Source: Thermoguttaceae bacterium
GTDB taxonomy: Bacteria > Planctomycetota > Planctomycetia > Pirellulales > Thermoguttaceae
Reading direction: 5' to 3'
DNA length: 34,592 nt
Assembly: GCA_025062105.1 (NCBI GenBank)
Contig: JANXAQ010000241.1
Location: forward strand, 1 to 34,592
Positions 1 to 8,604 of the stretch are shown piece after piece. Every line of letters starts with the position of its first letter. The first letter of the stretch is position 1. The notes below the pieces were generated by a model. That model was not told the DNA's origin and did no database searches. It saw only the letters and a list, made by a program, of their open reading frames with translations. The position numbers were made by a program, and so were the translations under genes.

Positions 1-36
1 GGCTGAAGCCTAACCTAAGCACACAACGGAAAACAC

Positions 37-65
37 TTGCGCCCTACGGAAATGGGCGGTACAAT
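37..65 (+). promoter_or_regulatory. putative sigma-70-type promoter of the integrase gene
   Basis: A TTGCGC box at 37-42 and a TACAAT box at 60-65 are separated by exactly 17 bases. An AGGAGG ribosome-binding site lies a few bases before the ATG at 99. The spacing and position are good; the -35 box is only a partial match to the consensus. Confidence 0.45.
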
Positions 66-98
66 ACAGCAAGACTTAGGCAAAAGGAGGATGTAGCA

Positions 99-1445
99 AT
101 GGCCAGTGTCGTTTCCGATCCTAATGGCAGAAAACGGATTCAGTTTGTCGATTCCGACGGATCACGTCGAACCATCAGGCTTGGCAAGTGTGATATAAAG
201 ACAGCCGAAGCCGTCAAGGTCAAGGTGGAAATGCTTTTGTCGGCCAAGCTAGCCGGTACTCCCATTCCTCAGGAGGCGGCCAGTTGGCTTAGCACAATCA
301 GCCCGGAACTTTACGACAAACTGGCCAAGGTGGGGTTGGTTCCTCACCGGGCAGAGGAACGCATTATTAGTTTCCTGGATCGGTATCTGCAAGAGCGAAC
401 TGACCTAGGGAAGCGAACCCGTGAACTGTTCCAAAGAGTAAGAGCGGCGCTGTTGGATTTCTTTGGCCCAGACAAAAGCTTCACGGACGTAACAGAGGCT
501 GAGGCGGTAGCTTTTAATCGGTGGCTTCTTGGGCGGTATGCAGAGGCAACAGCCCGGAGAACTATTGGGAGAACAAAACAGCTATGGAATGCGGCCCGAA
601 AGAAAAAACTGGTCTTTGACAACCCGTTTGAATCTATCCCGGCGGCTGTCCACGCCAACCCAAACCGAGAATACTACGTTAGCCTGGAAGAAGTCCACAA
701 ACTATTAGACGCTACTCACGACCCCAAGCTAAGGCTTTTAATAGGATTAAGTCGTTTTGCAGGGTTGAGGATTCCTTCGGAGATTGAGAACCTCCGGTGG
801 AGTGATTTCCTTTGGGATCAAGGCAAGTTTTGCGTCCATAGCCCTAAGTTAAGAAAGACCAGGAAGGCAGTCCGATGGATACCTATTTTGCCTGAATTGG
901 AGGAGCTACTTCGGGAAGCTTGGGTTTGCGCCCAAGAGGGAGAAGACAAGGTGTTTCAGCTATCCAAGGGCAGCGATACTAACCTACGGACTGCGCTAAA
1001 ACGGTTAATCCTACGGGCAGGACTGACCCCTTGGCCCCGACTTTGGCATTCTATGCGGGGGAGCTTCATTACCGACCTGATCCGGCTGGGATACCCAGAA
1101 CATGTAGTAACCGACTGGGCGGGCAATAGTGTCAAGGTAGCAAGAGAGCACTACCTGATGACCACAGACAGCTACTTTCAGGAGGCTTCTCAGAGAGGTT
1201 TAAGGCGGCCAAGAACCACCCCAACAGACGGCGCAAATTCCGGCGCACTAGAGGCGCAAAATGCGGCGCAGCAAGTGGACGTATGTTCTGGCAAAATAGA
1301 GAAGATTTCGACGGAACCCTTTGAGGATTTCGGGTTTGTGCAACCTCTTGCTTGTCGTAAGTCCTTACTGCATAAGGACTTAGCTCCCCGACCAGGGCTC
1401 GAACCTGGGACCCGGCGGTTAACAGCCGCCTGCTCTACCAGCTGA
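99..1445 (+). CDS. tyrosine recombinase / site-specific integrase, C-terminus read through tRNA-Asn
   Basis: This is a site-specific DNA recombinase of the tyrosine (phage integrase) family, 448 residues. The N-terminal part (about 80-180) has the length of a SAM-like core-binding domain. The catalytic part shows a box-I arginine in GLRIPSE (about 225-230), the HSMR box (H-x-x-R, about 317-320) and the nucleophile tyrosine in AREHYL (about 351-356). The usual histidine before the tyrosine seems to be replaced in a WAGNS segment. The ATG at 99 has a strong AGGAGG site. The last 70-90 residues have no catalytic motif, and the final 20 or so are simply the antisense translation of the tRNA-Asn gene. 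The stop TGA (1443-1445) falls in the tRNA D-arm. Convergent placement on the tRNA 3' end fits an element integrated in that tRNA and extending left of the window. The family call is firm; the element is inferred. Confidence 0.9.
   Translation: MASVVSDPNGRKRIQFVDSDGSRRTIRLGKCDIKTAEAVKVKVEMLLSAKLAGTPIPQEAASWLSTISPELYDKLAKVGLVPHRAEERIISFLDRYLQERTDLGKRTRELFQRVRAALLDFFGPDKSFTDVTEAEAVAFNRWLLGRYAEATARRTIGRTKQLWNAARKKKLVFDNPFESIPAAVHANPNREYYVSLEEVHKLLDATHDPKLRLLIGLSRFAGLRIPSEIENLRWSDFLWDQGKFCVHSPKLRKTRKAVRWIPILPELEELLREAWVCAQEGEDKVFQLSKGSDTNLRTALKRLILRAGLTPWPRLWHSMRGSFITDLIRLGYPEHVVTDWAGNSVKVAREHYLMTTDSYFQEASQRGLRRPRTTPTDGANSGALEAQNAAQQVDVCSGKIEKISTEPFEDFGFVQPLACRKSLLHKDLAPRPGLEPGTRRLTAACSTS
1384..1427. 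other. likely integrase attachment site (att) in the tRNA 3' half
   Basis: Integrases of this family commonly recombine at the anticodon-to-3'-end part of a tRNA gene, and this one converges on exactly that part. The position is inferred from the arrangement. The matching direct repeat would lie outside the window to the left, so it cannot be confirmed here. Confidence 0.35.
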
Positions 1446-1456
1446 GCTATCGGGGA
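1384..1456 (-). tRNA. tRNA-Asn (anticodon GTT)
   Basis: Read on the minus strand, a 73-base cloverleaf folds without mismatch: acceptor stem TCCCCGA/TCGGGGA, D stem GCTC/GAGC, anticodon stem GGCGG/CCGCC with loop CTGTTAA (anticodon GTT), T stem CCAGG/CCTGG with loop TTCGAGC, and discriminator G. CCA is not encoded. The 3' half overlaps the end of the convergent integrase frame. Confidence 0.97.
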
Positions 1457-2099
1457 ATACTGGCTTGTGAGGAATAAACCTGCCCCACGTAGTTCCTCGA
1501 ACACTTGGATTTGGGAGGGCTTTTATAAATTTTTTACCGTCAATTTCGAGCAGTTTCAAGACCCTTTAGCTAAGATTTTTTGGCAAATAACGACCGAGGA
1601 AAAGAGCCCCCCTCTATACATTTCAAGCTACCCCCTTATGGGGCAGGTTGAGATAATTTGTCGTCGCCATCTAATAAGGGGTATACACATTTGGGATGTA
1701 ATTCCCCATCACAGCAGGAGCCAATGATTGCCCCCAACGGCTTGATACCTACCCCTCCAAAAGAAGCGTAGCTAATTGGCACTTTGGAGAAATTACACAA
1801 TTTGGAAAAGATCAAATTAAAGTGATGGGTTTCGAAACTATTTTTAGTTTATTCTGTTTATTCAGCGAGCTTTCGGATTTGGCCTACAGAAATATCCGAT
1901 TTCCGATTTTCTCCATGTAACAACGGGCCTCAATAGGAAGACCGAAAGATTTGCAATCCTCGGCATCGTATGCAATTGCCAGAAGTGAGCTGCAAGCCAA
2001 TCATTTGGTTTTTGTTTGGTGCTGGCTCGGGGTTTGGGCAAAAAGGGCCCTCGAGTCTCGGGAGGAAACCTAACCTTTTTCCTAATCGCCCGCCTTAAG
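1457..2099. other. gene-free gap with a decayed family C repeat
   Basis: No convincing gene is seen. The longest open frame (1467-1727 plus) has no recognisable product or good start. About 1682-1960 resembles two other stretches of the window (family C, entered separately). The rest is AT-rich sequence without visible structure. Confidence 0.6.
1682..1960 (+). repeat. family C dispersed repeat, copy 1 (decayed)
   Basis: This stretch shares several blocks, in the same order, with 11807-12090 and 14121-14410: a start resembling TATACACATTTGGG, a block like CAATGATTGCCCC, an AAAGAAGC block, CTTTGGAGAAAT, and GCGAGCTTTCGGATTTG near the end. The copies differ by many substitutions and small gaps, so this is an old insertion or an old segmental copy. 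No open frame is conserved between copies. Confidence 0.6.
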
Positions 2100-2247
2100 C
2101 TCGACTTTTGCCATTTTTCCTAACTGCTTTTGCATCCAATAGGTACGACGCAACCTTCTTTTGTTCACTCAATTTTCTAAGTCCAATAATTACCAGAAGT
2201 TAGAACTTTCCTTTCTGGGAACGAAGCCAAAAATGGCAAACGTCGAA
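2100..2247 (+). repeat. family A palindromic element, copy A1
   Basis: The element begins with CTCGACTTTTGCCATTTT and ends with an imperfect inverted match (AAAATGGCAAACGTCGAA). Inside are the family's CTAAGTCC and AAGTTAG arms, here partly mismatched. It ends 17 bases beyond the stop codon of the STAS gene, whose transcription runs towards it. No clean target duplication remains. Confidence 0.8.
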
Positions 2248-2264
2248 ATAAAAGAGGCAAGAGG

Positions 2265-2618
2265 TTAAAAGGCGCTAAGGGCTTCGGATTCGTCGTTGTA
2301 AATCTCGAAGACACGGTTCAGTTTGGTGATTTGGAAGACTTCATAGATTTCTGGCCGGATGCCGCAGAGTTTCAACGAGCCACTTCGTGCCCGCACCCGA
2401 GCATTGAGAGTAAGAAGTTTGCCAAGGGCCGCACTGGATAGGAACTCCACCCCGGTAAAATTCAGCAGAATTTTCTGACGGTTGTCCACATCCACGAGAC
2501 TGAGCAATTCTTGGCCCCACTCTTGAATACTTATGTCTTCAATAATCTTTTGGTCCCTAAATCGGACTATACATATATCCCCCACAAGAGTTACATGAAG
2601 GCGCCGGTACTCTGGCAT
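2265..2618 (-). CDS. STAS-domain anti-sigma factor antagonist (SpoIIAA/RsbV-like)
   Basis: The product is a single STAS domain of 117 residues, the usual size of stand-alone anti-sigma-factor antagonists. In the family such proteins bind a serine-kinase anti-sigma factor and free the sigma factor; phosphorylation of a conserved serine switches binding off. The signature NFTGVEFLSSAALGKLL carries the expected serine pair in the loop before the second helix. The frame is open further upstream to 2741, but the ATG at 2618 is chosen because GAGGAG lies about 9 bases before it and the family's N-terminus starts here; the upstream residues do not resemble an STAS domain. No kinase or phosphatase partner is nearby, so its target regulon is unknown. 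A family A element follows immediately. Confidence 0.88.
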   Translation of the reverse strand: MPEYRRLHVTLVGDICIVRFRDQKIIEDISIQEWGQELLSLVDVDNRQKILLNFTGVEFLSSAALGKLLTLNARVRARSGSLKLCGIRPEIYEVFQITKLNRVFEIYNDESEALSAF

Positions 2619-2741
2619 TAAACCACACTCCTCGCTTTTTCCGAAAGTTTCTTTTTCAGGAGGCAAACAAAGAAAGGGGCTCTTGCTCCTATTATGGGGA
2701 ATAAAGCCCCCTGCATTTCTCCTCCAGCAATAACCCACCAC

Positions 2742-4149
2742 CCTTATTGTGGGCTAAGAGTAACTTCTGGCCCCCTGGCAGAGTAGGAGCCGTCCATTAG
2801 TCTCAAAACTACCCTCCATATCCAGTTGGGTCAAGTGGAGGAAAAAAAAGATCTTCCGAAAATCCTCTGGGTTAATTGGATGAAGGAGGAATCCTTGGGG
2901 GAAAACCAAGGCTAGATAGAAAATAACACTTCCGGTAAATAAAAGGATCGGATCCACCATTTGATAAAATGGGCAATTTAGGAAAAGAAGGCTGGATACC
3001 CTGGAAACCATTTTGAAAGTTTTCTCTTTTCCTCTGTTTTGCCAAATCGAAGAGGACTTCATTCAACCTGAATCCTTACAAAAAACCTTTTCCTTCCGGC
3101 TTACACTTCTTCGAGTGACTCTTGGCCTCTGGAAGGCATCTAGGAGATGCTCAGTGTGAAAGCCAGTTTGCAGCTGCTGGGACATAGCTCTTTTCCCAAT
3201 GCTTCTAAAATGGAGCACAAAATCAGTCCCCTTTGGGTGGGGTAAAATTTTTCTGTGGCCCGGTTGGGAAAAATAGATAATACAGGCAAAATAAGTGTTA
3301 TCCCTGGAATTCCAGCTTTGCATAAAAAGCTATCCATTCGGATCTGCCGACCTAAACTCTTAGCCATACCCTCTGATCTGGAATCCCGCCTCTTATTCCT
3401 GGAGATTCAACCCGAGGCAATGGGGGAACTGGGGACAAGCTATCTTCCTTTCTTTAACGGACCACATCTTTAACTCGACTTTTGCCATTTTTCCTAACTC
3501 CTTGTGTTTCCAGGAGTTAGGGGTAAGGGGTTCTTTGCCCATACAATTTCCTAACTCCAATATTCATAAGGAGTTAGAGCATTCCTCTTCCGGGCGGAAG
3601 CTCAAAATGGCAAAAGTCGAGATCTTTAACGGACCACAAAAAATCAGCCTCCCTTCGGGAACCGGTTTGCAAAATACGTTTATTGGGTACAATAAAAGTT
3701 CGGTCATTTTTAGGCGATCGGCGAAATTGTCTCTTCCTCCCGTGGGCAATTGGTATTGACCCATGTTGGCCTTACAATATTGGGTAAAATGCTCGAGATG
3801 GCCCCAACATCTTGTAGGTGAAAGCCGTTGTAGATACCAAATTGTCCGGGGGCCAGGGGTAGGTTCTTCGGAAGGATGGAGGAAGAGGCCAACCGAGGCG
3901 GCTGAGCGTATTAGTGGCCTATCCCTTAGTCGCAGGGCACGTATAGAGAGATAACCATATCATCCGTTAGAAAAGGGGGAAGAAAAAAGCTTGCTCCATT
4001 CGGCTGAGTGTCATAAACTTCGTATTTAGTCGAAATTTCCCTATTTTCTGCTGAGCCGGGGAGGATAGGGGGTTCATAGGGTGGTAAGCTAGATTTTTTG
4101 GGCACTCCCCTAAGCTGAGGGTTGACGACTTTTTAGGAGAGTCTGCTTT
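2742..4149. other. 1.4-kb gene-free gap
   Basis: Only the family A copy A2 (3474-3621) is recognisable. Several 60-124 codon frames exist on both strands, but none has a ribosome-binding site, a family resemblance or a plausible composition. A short GGGG/CCCC hairpin lies around 2696-2713 in the upstream part of the STAS frame. Nothing else is seen. Confidence 0.55.
3474..3621 (+). repeat. family A palindromic element, copy A2, with flanking direct repeats
   Basis: The 148-bp element has near-perfect 18-bp inverted termini (CTCGACTTTTGCCATTTT and AAAATGGCAAAAGTCGAG). It contains three internal hairpins: CCTAACTCC/GGAGTTAGG, CTAACTCC/GGAGTTAG and CTTCCG/CGGAAG. ATCTTTAA directly abuts both ends (3466-3473 and 3622-3629). 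A longer 16-bp repeat TCTTTAACGGACCACA also occurs on both sides (3451-3466 and 3623-3638). Confidence 0.88.
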
Positions 4150-4329
4150 ATGGCTAGCAAAAGCAAAGGGAAAAAGAAAAAAGGGGAAGTAGTGTTTCTG
4201 GTCTGTGAAGAGACGGGAGATCTGAATTACGTACTTCGGCGGAAGCCAGGCAGTGAGAAACTCCGCCTCCGAAAATACTGCCCTCGTCTGCGCCGCTACA
4301 CGATGCACACAGAAAAGAAGATGAAGTAG
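4150..4329 (+). CDS. rpmG: 50S ribosomal protein L33 (bL33)
   Basis: A 59-residue basic protein of the large ribosomal subunit. After a lysine-rich start it matches bL33 in order: EVVFLVCEETGDLNY, a basic loop with RRKPGSEKLRLRKYCP, and the tail RRYTMHTEKK. The zinc-ribbon form of bL33 has two CxxC pairs; here only C19 and C44 remain (the partners are T22 and L47), so this should be a non-zinc or degenerate form. AGGAGA lies about 11 bases before the ATG. The gene stands alone, 149 bases before recJ and without the secE/nusG neighbours it often has. Confidence 0.93.
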   Translation: MASKSKGKKKKGEVVFLVCEETGDLNYVLRRKPGSEKLRLRKYCPRLRRYTMHTEKKMK

Positions 4330-4478
4330 GGCTGTGGGCAATTGGCAGATGGGCAGAGCTCTTTATGGCTTCCCCTGAGGCGATAGGGTTAGCTGGAGGG
4401 GAGGCTTTTGAGAAAGAGTCGGCAAGTAGGCTGCAGGAAGGAATCCGTTTGTATAGCTAGGGATACTTATTTACAGCC

Positions 4479-6221
4479 ATGCCCAAACGATGGCGGATTC
4501 GGCCCTATGATCCAGAGCAGTTGGCCTGGTTGGAGCGGGCAGTGGGCATTCCGCCGTTGATTGCCCAGTTGCTATGGGTCCGGGGGATTCGGGAGCCAGC
4601 GTCGGCCCGTTGCTTTTTGGAGCCGAAACTGTCGGCCCTTCGGGGGCCGGAGGAGCTGCCAGGCTGTATGGAGGCGGCGGATCGGCTCTATGAAGCGGTG
4701 CGGCAACAGCGGCGGATAGCCATCTACGGGGATTACGATGTGGATGGTGTGACGGGCACAGCCATTTTGGGGCGGTGTTTGCGCCTGCTGGGGGCCGAGC
4801 CGATCTATTACATTCCCAGTCGTTTAGAGGAGGGATATGGACTGCGGGAGGAGGCGGTGCGGGCATTGGCCCAGCGAGGGGTCCAGGTGTTGATAACGGT
4901 CGATTGTGGGATAGGTAGTATCCAGGAGGCGGAGGAGGCAAGTCGGTTAGGAATAGAGCTTTTGATCACCGACCATCATGCTCCTGGTGCCCAACTGCCC
5001 AAAGCGGCGGTGATAGTGCATCCTCGGCTGGGGCATCCTCCGTACCCGTTTGATAGTCTCAGCGGTTCTGGGGTGGCGATGAAATTGGCCTGGGCTGTGT
5101 GCCAACGTGCTGCTGGGGCCAAACGGGTCAGTAGTGCGATGCGGGAGTTTTTGCTTCAGGCGGTGGGCTGGGCGGCGTTGGGAACGGTGGCCGATGTGGT
5201 CCCGCTGGTGGATGAAAATCGGATTTTAGTTTCCTATGGTTTAGTAAGTCTGAGGGAACGGCCTTCGGTTGGGATAGCTGCCTTGCTCCGACGGGCTGGG
5301 CTGGCCGAGAAGGCCGCCTTAGATGGGGAAGATTTGGCTTTCCAGTTAGTTCCCCGGTTGAATGCCGCCGGCCGACTCGGTCAAGCCTCCTTAGCCTTGG
5401 AACTGCTCTTAACCGATCAGCCGGAGCGGGCAGAAACCCTAGCTCAGTATCTAGATGAACTGAATACCACCCGAAAATCCCTAGAACATAGCATCTATCT
5501 CAGCGCACTGAAACAGATCAAACACCATTATCCCCCTTCGGAGCACCCGGCTTGGGTATTGGCCGACAGCCAATGGCATCCTGGGGTCATCGGCATCGTG
5601 GCGAGCCATTTGGCTGAAAAATTCCACCGTCCGGTCATTCTGATCGCCTGCGATCCTACCGGACAGCGCCCTGGAATTGGCAGCGGCCGAAGCATCCCGG
5701 GCCTCCCGTTGCCTGAAGCCTTGGCAGCCTGCCGGGAACATTTGCTAGGCTTTGGGGGTCATGCGGCGGCAGCCGGTCTGCGTATCCGGCCGGAGCAGAT
5801 CCCGGCCTTTCGAGAAGCTTTTTGTCAATTTGTGGCCCACTCCCTGGATCCCCAGCAGCAGGGGGAGCTTTGGATCGACGCCGAAGCACCGTTGGCTGCG
5901 TTAACGCTTCGGACAGTAGAACAGATGGAGCGGCTGGCACCATTTGGATATGGGAATGCCCGTCCTCTGCTATGTAGCAGTGGGGTCTTGCGGCAGGGGG
6001 ATATTCGGGTGATGGGGGCGGAAAGAAGACATTTGTCTATGTATCTCACCCAACATGGCGTCCGCATGCGAGCCGTCGCTTTTGGCGCAAGCGACTGGCT
6101 CGATGACCTGCTAGAAGTCCAAGGCCCCTTGGATGTCGCCTTTCGGCCAGTCATTCAAAGCTTTAACGGACTTCGGCAGGTGGAACTGCATCTGGTGGAC
6201 TGGAGACGCTCGGAAGGCTAA
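4479..6221 (+). CDS. recJ: single-stranded-DNA-specific 5'-3' exonuclease RecJ
   Basis: RecJ degrades single-stranded DNA 5' to 3' in recombinational and mismatch repair in the cytoplasm. The protein (580 residues) has the family's length and order of motifs: GDYDVDG (84-90) and VDCG (141-144) for metal binding, the DHH signature in LLITDHHAPG (165-167), SGSGVAMKL (about 195-203), LGTVADVVPL (about 236-245), GSGRSIPGLPL in the DHHA1 domain, and GFGGHAAAAG (about 423-432). The C-terminal 120 residues fit the OB-fold region. No clear Shine-Dalgarno precedes the ATG at 4479; the N-terminal sequence is typical of RecJ and supports this start. Nothing ties it functionally to the surface-sugar genes around it. 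Confidence 0.97.
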   Translation: MPKRWRIRPYDPEQLAWLERAVGIPPLIAQLLWVRGIREPASARCFLEPKLSALRGPEELPGCMEAADRLYEAVRQQRRIAIYGDYDVDGVTGTAILGRCLRLLGAEPIYYIPSRLEEGYGLREEAVRALAQRGVQVLITVDCGIGSIQEAEEASRLGIELLITDHHAPGAQLPKAAVIVHPRLGHPPYPFDSLSGSGVAMKLAWAVCQRAAGAKRVSSAMREFLLQAVGWAALGTVADVVPLVDENRILVSYGLVSLRERPSVGIAALLRRAGLAEKAALDGEDLAFQLVPRLNAAGRLGQASLALELLLTDQPERAETLAQYLDELNTTRKSLEHSIYLSALKQIKHHYPPSEHPAWVLADSQWHPGVIGIVASHLAEKFHRPVILIACDPTGQRPGIGSGRSIPGLPLPEALAACREHLLGFGGHAAAAGLRIRPEQIPAFREAFCQFVAHSLDPQQQGELWIDAEAPLAALTLRTVEQMERLAPFGYGNARPLLCSSGVLRQGDIRVMGAERRHLSMYLTQHGVRMRAVAFGASDWLDDLLEVQGPLDVAFRPVIQSFNGLRQVELHLVDWRRSEG

Positions 6222-6912
6222 CGGCCTACTAGCTCAGGCCAAATGGGGCAAACTTTGATCTTTGCTATCTTACGGTGTGAAATAAAATTGAAGGACCCTC
6301 TGCATAATTCAAGGGCGATATTTTGATACCATTTTGGAAGTCTTTCCTCTAACACCACATATAGAGCTGAAGCTTTGCTAGCACCCAATAGATAGTAGGT
6401 GTTCGGATAGAAGAACCGAACGGCTATAGAGGCAAAAGTCCATAATGTTCACTACATGTTCAGAATGTTGCAGAGGTTCCTGAAATAATTTCTCCCCCTC
6501 CGTGGCATTCGTATGTGCTACGTTCTATAAACATCCCAGAAGAAACCGGAGCCCCGGCCAAGGAAACTGGCACTTGTGTGTCTTTGCCCGACAGGAGCAA
6601 AGGGCAGCCTCGACAAAGCCAGAGCAGCTACAGGACCTTAAAGGACTGTTTGTTTGTTGGTTTCTGATAGAAGTAAACCTTCGAGAAATAGTTGGCAACA
6701 AGGCTCATACAATGGTCCTGGCCATCGGCGGAAGAGCCTATGTCCTACCCTGGTAGCCTGGCCAAGTAACCTGCCCTTGGAAGCTGCTAGCGCCGAGGAT
6801 TTGGCTATTCTTTATGGCCCCCAGACACCACGGGGGTTTTAGCGGATTTCTAGGGGATTCTTCCCAAGAGCCCGTGCCTTTTAGTTTTAATACCTTATCC
6901 GGTCGAGAAAGA
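6222..6912. other. gene-free gap between recJ and a convergent glycosyltransferase
   Basis: The left part holds family B copy B1 (6293-6480). The remaining 430 bases show only short frames without a start site or family resemblance. No strong hairpin terminator with a T tract was found for either convergent gene. Confidence 0.5.
6293..6480 (+). repeat. family B palindromic element, copy B1
   Basis: The 188-bp element starts GGACCCTCTGCATAATT and ends in the inverted TTGCAGAGGTTCC. Internal blocks shared with the other copies include ATACCATTTTGG, GCTAGCACCCAATAG, GGTGTTCGGATAG and ACTACATGTTCAG. TGAA stands directly outside both ends (6289-6292 and 6481-6484), a possible 4-bp target duplication. 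Confidence 0.8.
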
Positions 6913-8064
6913 TCAAGCGGCTTTTCGCTTGCAGCGGATTTCGTGGTAGATTGCCTGAATTTCGTCGTAGTTGCGTTGGAAGGGATACTCTAAGGCCAGC
7001 AGGCGGGCGGCATGGCCCATTTGCTCTCGCAATTTAGGGTTAAGAAGTCGAGCCATGCGGTCGGCCAAACCAGCATCGTCAGCTGGATCCGAGAGCACGA
7101 AACCATTCACGCCGTCGGTTAAAAGTTCACTGGCCCCATTCCATCGGGTAGTAATTGGAGGCAATCCACAGGCGGCCGCTTCGGTAACACTTAAACTGCA
7201 CGGATCGTAAAACGTAGGTAGCACGAAAGCGTCGGAGGCAGCATAATAGGGGACCGGGTCTTCAACCCGGCCAACAAAGAGCACTGCATGAGCAGCTCCC
7301 ACCCGACGGGCTAAGCGGCGGTATTTTGCAGTAGGCCTGCCGCCTACCACCAGAAGCCGCGCCGGCAATCCCTCCCGTACCAACCGGCCTGTGGCTCGAA
7401 TCAGAGTGCAAAGCCCTTTACGCAGATAATCATGGCCTACGAACAGATAGAGTATCTCGTTAGGATTAATGCCTAAGGCACTACGGATGGGGAGGTACCA
7501 TTGCTGGCGGTGGTGGGGCGAAAAGCGATGAATATCTGTTCCATGATACACCACCCGAATCCGATAGGGACCTACCTGATGATACCGATGATAGTCCCGG
7601 GCACACATCCGAGAAACCGCTACTAAAATTCGCCTGGGATCCTCAAATTGCCGACGCATCAACTGACGGAATTCCCGATACCGGGGTAACCAGCGCATTA
7701 GCCACCGCTTGATCGGCTGCAAATACAAAGGCAAAAGGCACAATTTGCGTTCCCATTGGGCAAGGCGCGATCCGTCTTCAGATTGCAACAGATCACAATA
7801 CCAGCCCATCCCCATATCATGGATAATATCTAATTGAAGGCGGCGTAGGAGGGTTTCGGCGGCTTCAGCCCGTTGAAGCCGAGAGGCAATCCGGCCTAAC
7901 CTATGGACATGGACCTCCAAGCTATCGGCGGCAGGAGACGCCCCTTGAGTAATCACATGAACCGTATGCCCGCCGGCCCGCAAACACTGGGCGAATTGGT
8001 AGGTCCAGTGTTCCGCCCCACCTCGATGGGGATCAAAATAGTCAATCACCAGCCCGATCTCCAT
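6913..8064 (-). CDS. GT4-family glycosyltransferase, WaaG-like (paralogue 1)
   Basis: A retaining GT-B glycosyltransferase of family GT4 (383 residues), expected at the cytoplasmic face of the inner membrane. The N-terminus MEIGLVIDYFDPHRGGAEHW carries the glycine-rich acceptor-side loop. The C-terminal half has LYLFVGHDYLRKGL, LLVVGG, and the nucleotide-sugar-binding FYDPCSLSVTEAAACGLP with an EX7E-like pattern in which the first acid is aspartate. The ATG at 8064 is chosen over the upstream in-frame codon at 8127 because GGGAGG lies 6-7 bases before it. It is a clear paralogue of the next gene on this strand (8585-9823), and a heptosyltransferase lies further upstream. I infer addition of hexoses to an LPS-core-like heptose region, as WaaG does; the exact sugar is unknown. 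A family A insertion sits 49 bases before its start codon. Confidence 0.88.
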   Translation of the reverse strand: MEIGLVIDYFDPHRGGAEHWTYQFAQCLRAGGHTVHVITQGASPAADSLEVHVHRLGRIASRLQRAEAAETLLRRLQLDIIHDMGMGWYCDLLQSEDGSRLAQWERKLCLLPLYLQPIKRWLMRWLPRYREFRQLMRRQFEDPRRILVAVSRMCARDYHRYHQVGPYRIRVVYHGTDIHRFSPHHRQQWYLPIRSALGINPNEILYLFVGHDYLRKGLCTLIRATGRLVREGLPARLLVVGGRPTAKYRRLARRVGAAHAVLFVGRVEDPVPYYAASDAFVLPTFYDPCSLSVTEAAACGLPPITTRWNGASELLTDGVNGFVLSDPADDAGLADRMARLLNPKLREQMGHAARLLALEYPFQRNYDEIQAIYHEIRCKRKAA

Positions 8065-8112
8065 CCTGCGCCTCCCGAAAGGCTCCGACCACGGACGAAG
8101 GCGTTTCCTAAG

Positions 8113-8238
8113 CTGCGGTTTTGCCAATTTCTAGGGGAGCTCCGTTTGGCTGTTCTCACTCTCTGAAAATATTGGAGTTAGGAAATTGGCTGAACCAAAA
8201 ATCCCCAAAGCTAATTCCAGAAAATGGCAAAACTCGAG
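8113..8238 (-). repeat. family A palindromic element, copy A3 (inverted, internally shortened)
   Basis: The 126-bp element is in the opposite orientation to the other copies. Its right end AAAATGGCAAAACTCGAG is well kept; the left end is diverged. The 5-bp direct repeat CTAAG abuts both ends (8108-8112 and 8239-8243). It occupies the leader of the glycosyltransferase gene that starts at 8064, so that gene's promoter is either inside it or further upstream. Confidence 0.8.
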
Positions 8239-8392
8239 CTAAGAACCTCACAGGCTCTGTTGAAAGATTGCCCGCAGTCTGGGGAGATTTTGCCCATCCT
8301 GGTCGGTTTTGCTTCAGTTTTGGTGAGTTTAGGCCTCCGACCGGAAAGGGTTCCAACAGAGCCAACCTCTCACAAAATGGAAATTCAGATGG

Positions 8393-8456
8393 TTCTGACA
8401 CACTACCTGCCCCCTGGGGGAATGGTGGGAAAAATCATTTTGTTAGAAGCTCTAAA
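8393..8456 (+). repeat. family D short repeat, copy 1
   Basis: The stretch from GGTTCTGACACACTACCTG to TTAGAAGCTCT resembles 19376-19440 in block order and spacing. It lies directly beside family A copy A4. Two diverged copies are too few to define its ends. Confidence 0.35.
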
Positions 8457-8604
8457 CTCGACTTTTGCCATTTTCCCTAACTCCTCTTGTTTCCAGTAGT
8501 TACGACGAGAGTCCCTTTTGTTCACACAATTTCCTAACTCCAATAGTTACAAGGAGTTAGAGTTTTCCTCTGCAGGGAGAAGGTCTAAAATGGCAAAAGA
8601 CGAG
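8457..8604 (+). repeat. family A palindromic element, copy A4, overlapping a gene end
   Basis: The 148-bp element begins CTCGACTTTTGCCATTTT and ends AAAATGGCAAAAGACGAG, with an internal hairpin CTAACTCC/GGAGTTAG at about 8536-8562. The 5-bp direct repeat CTAAA abuts both ends (8452-8456 and 8605-8609). Its right terminus is read, on the minus strand, as the last five codons and the TAG stop of the glycosyltransferase at 8585-9823. Confidence 0.88.

Noticed and set aside
2754..3367. Several overlapping minus-strand frames (64-102 codons)
   Set aside because: No ribosome-binding sites, no family resemblance and mutually overlapping registers; typical chance frames in non-coding DNA.
3763..3954. 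63-codon plus-strand frame with basic C-terminus
   Set aside because: No ribosome-binding site, an overlapping frame on the other strand of equal quality, and no recognisable motif.
4471..4941. 156-codon frame antisense to recJ
   Set aside because: It lies wholly over the recJ start on the other strand, is very rich in Pro and Ala, and has no ribosome-binding site; recJ has clear motifs there.
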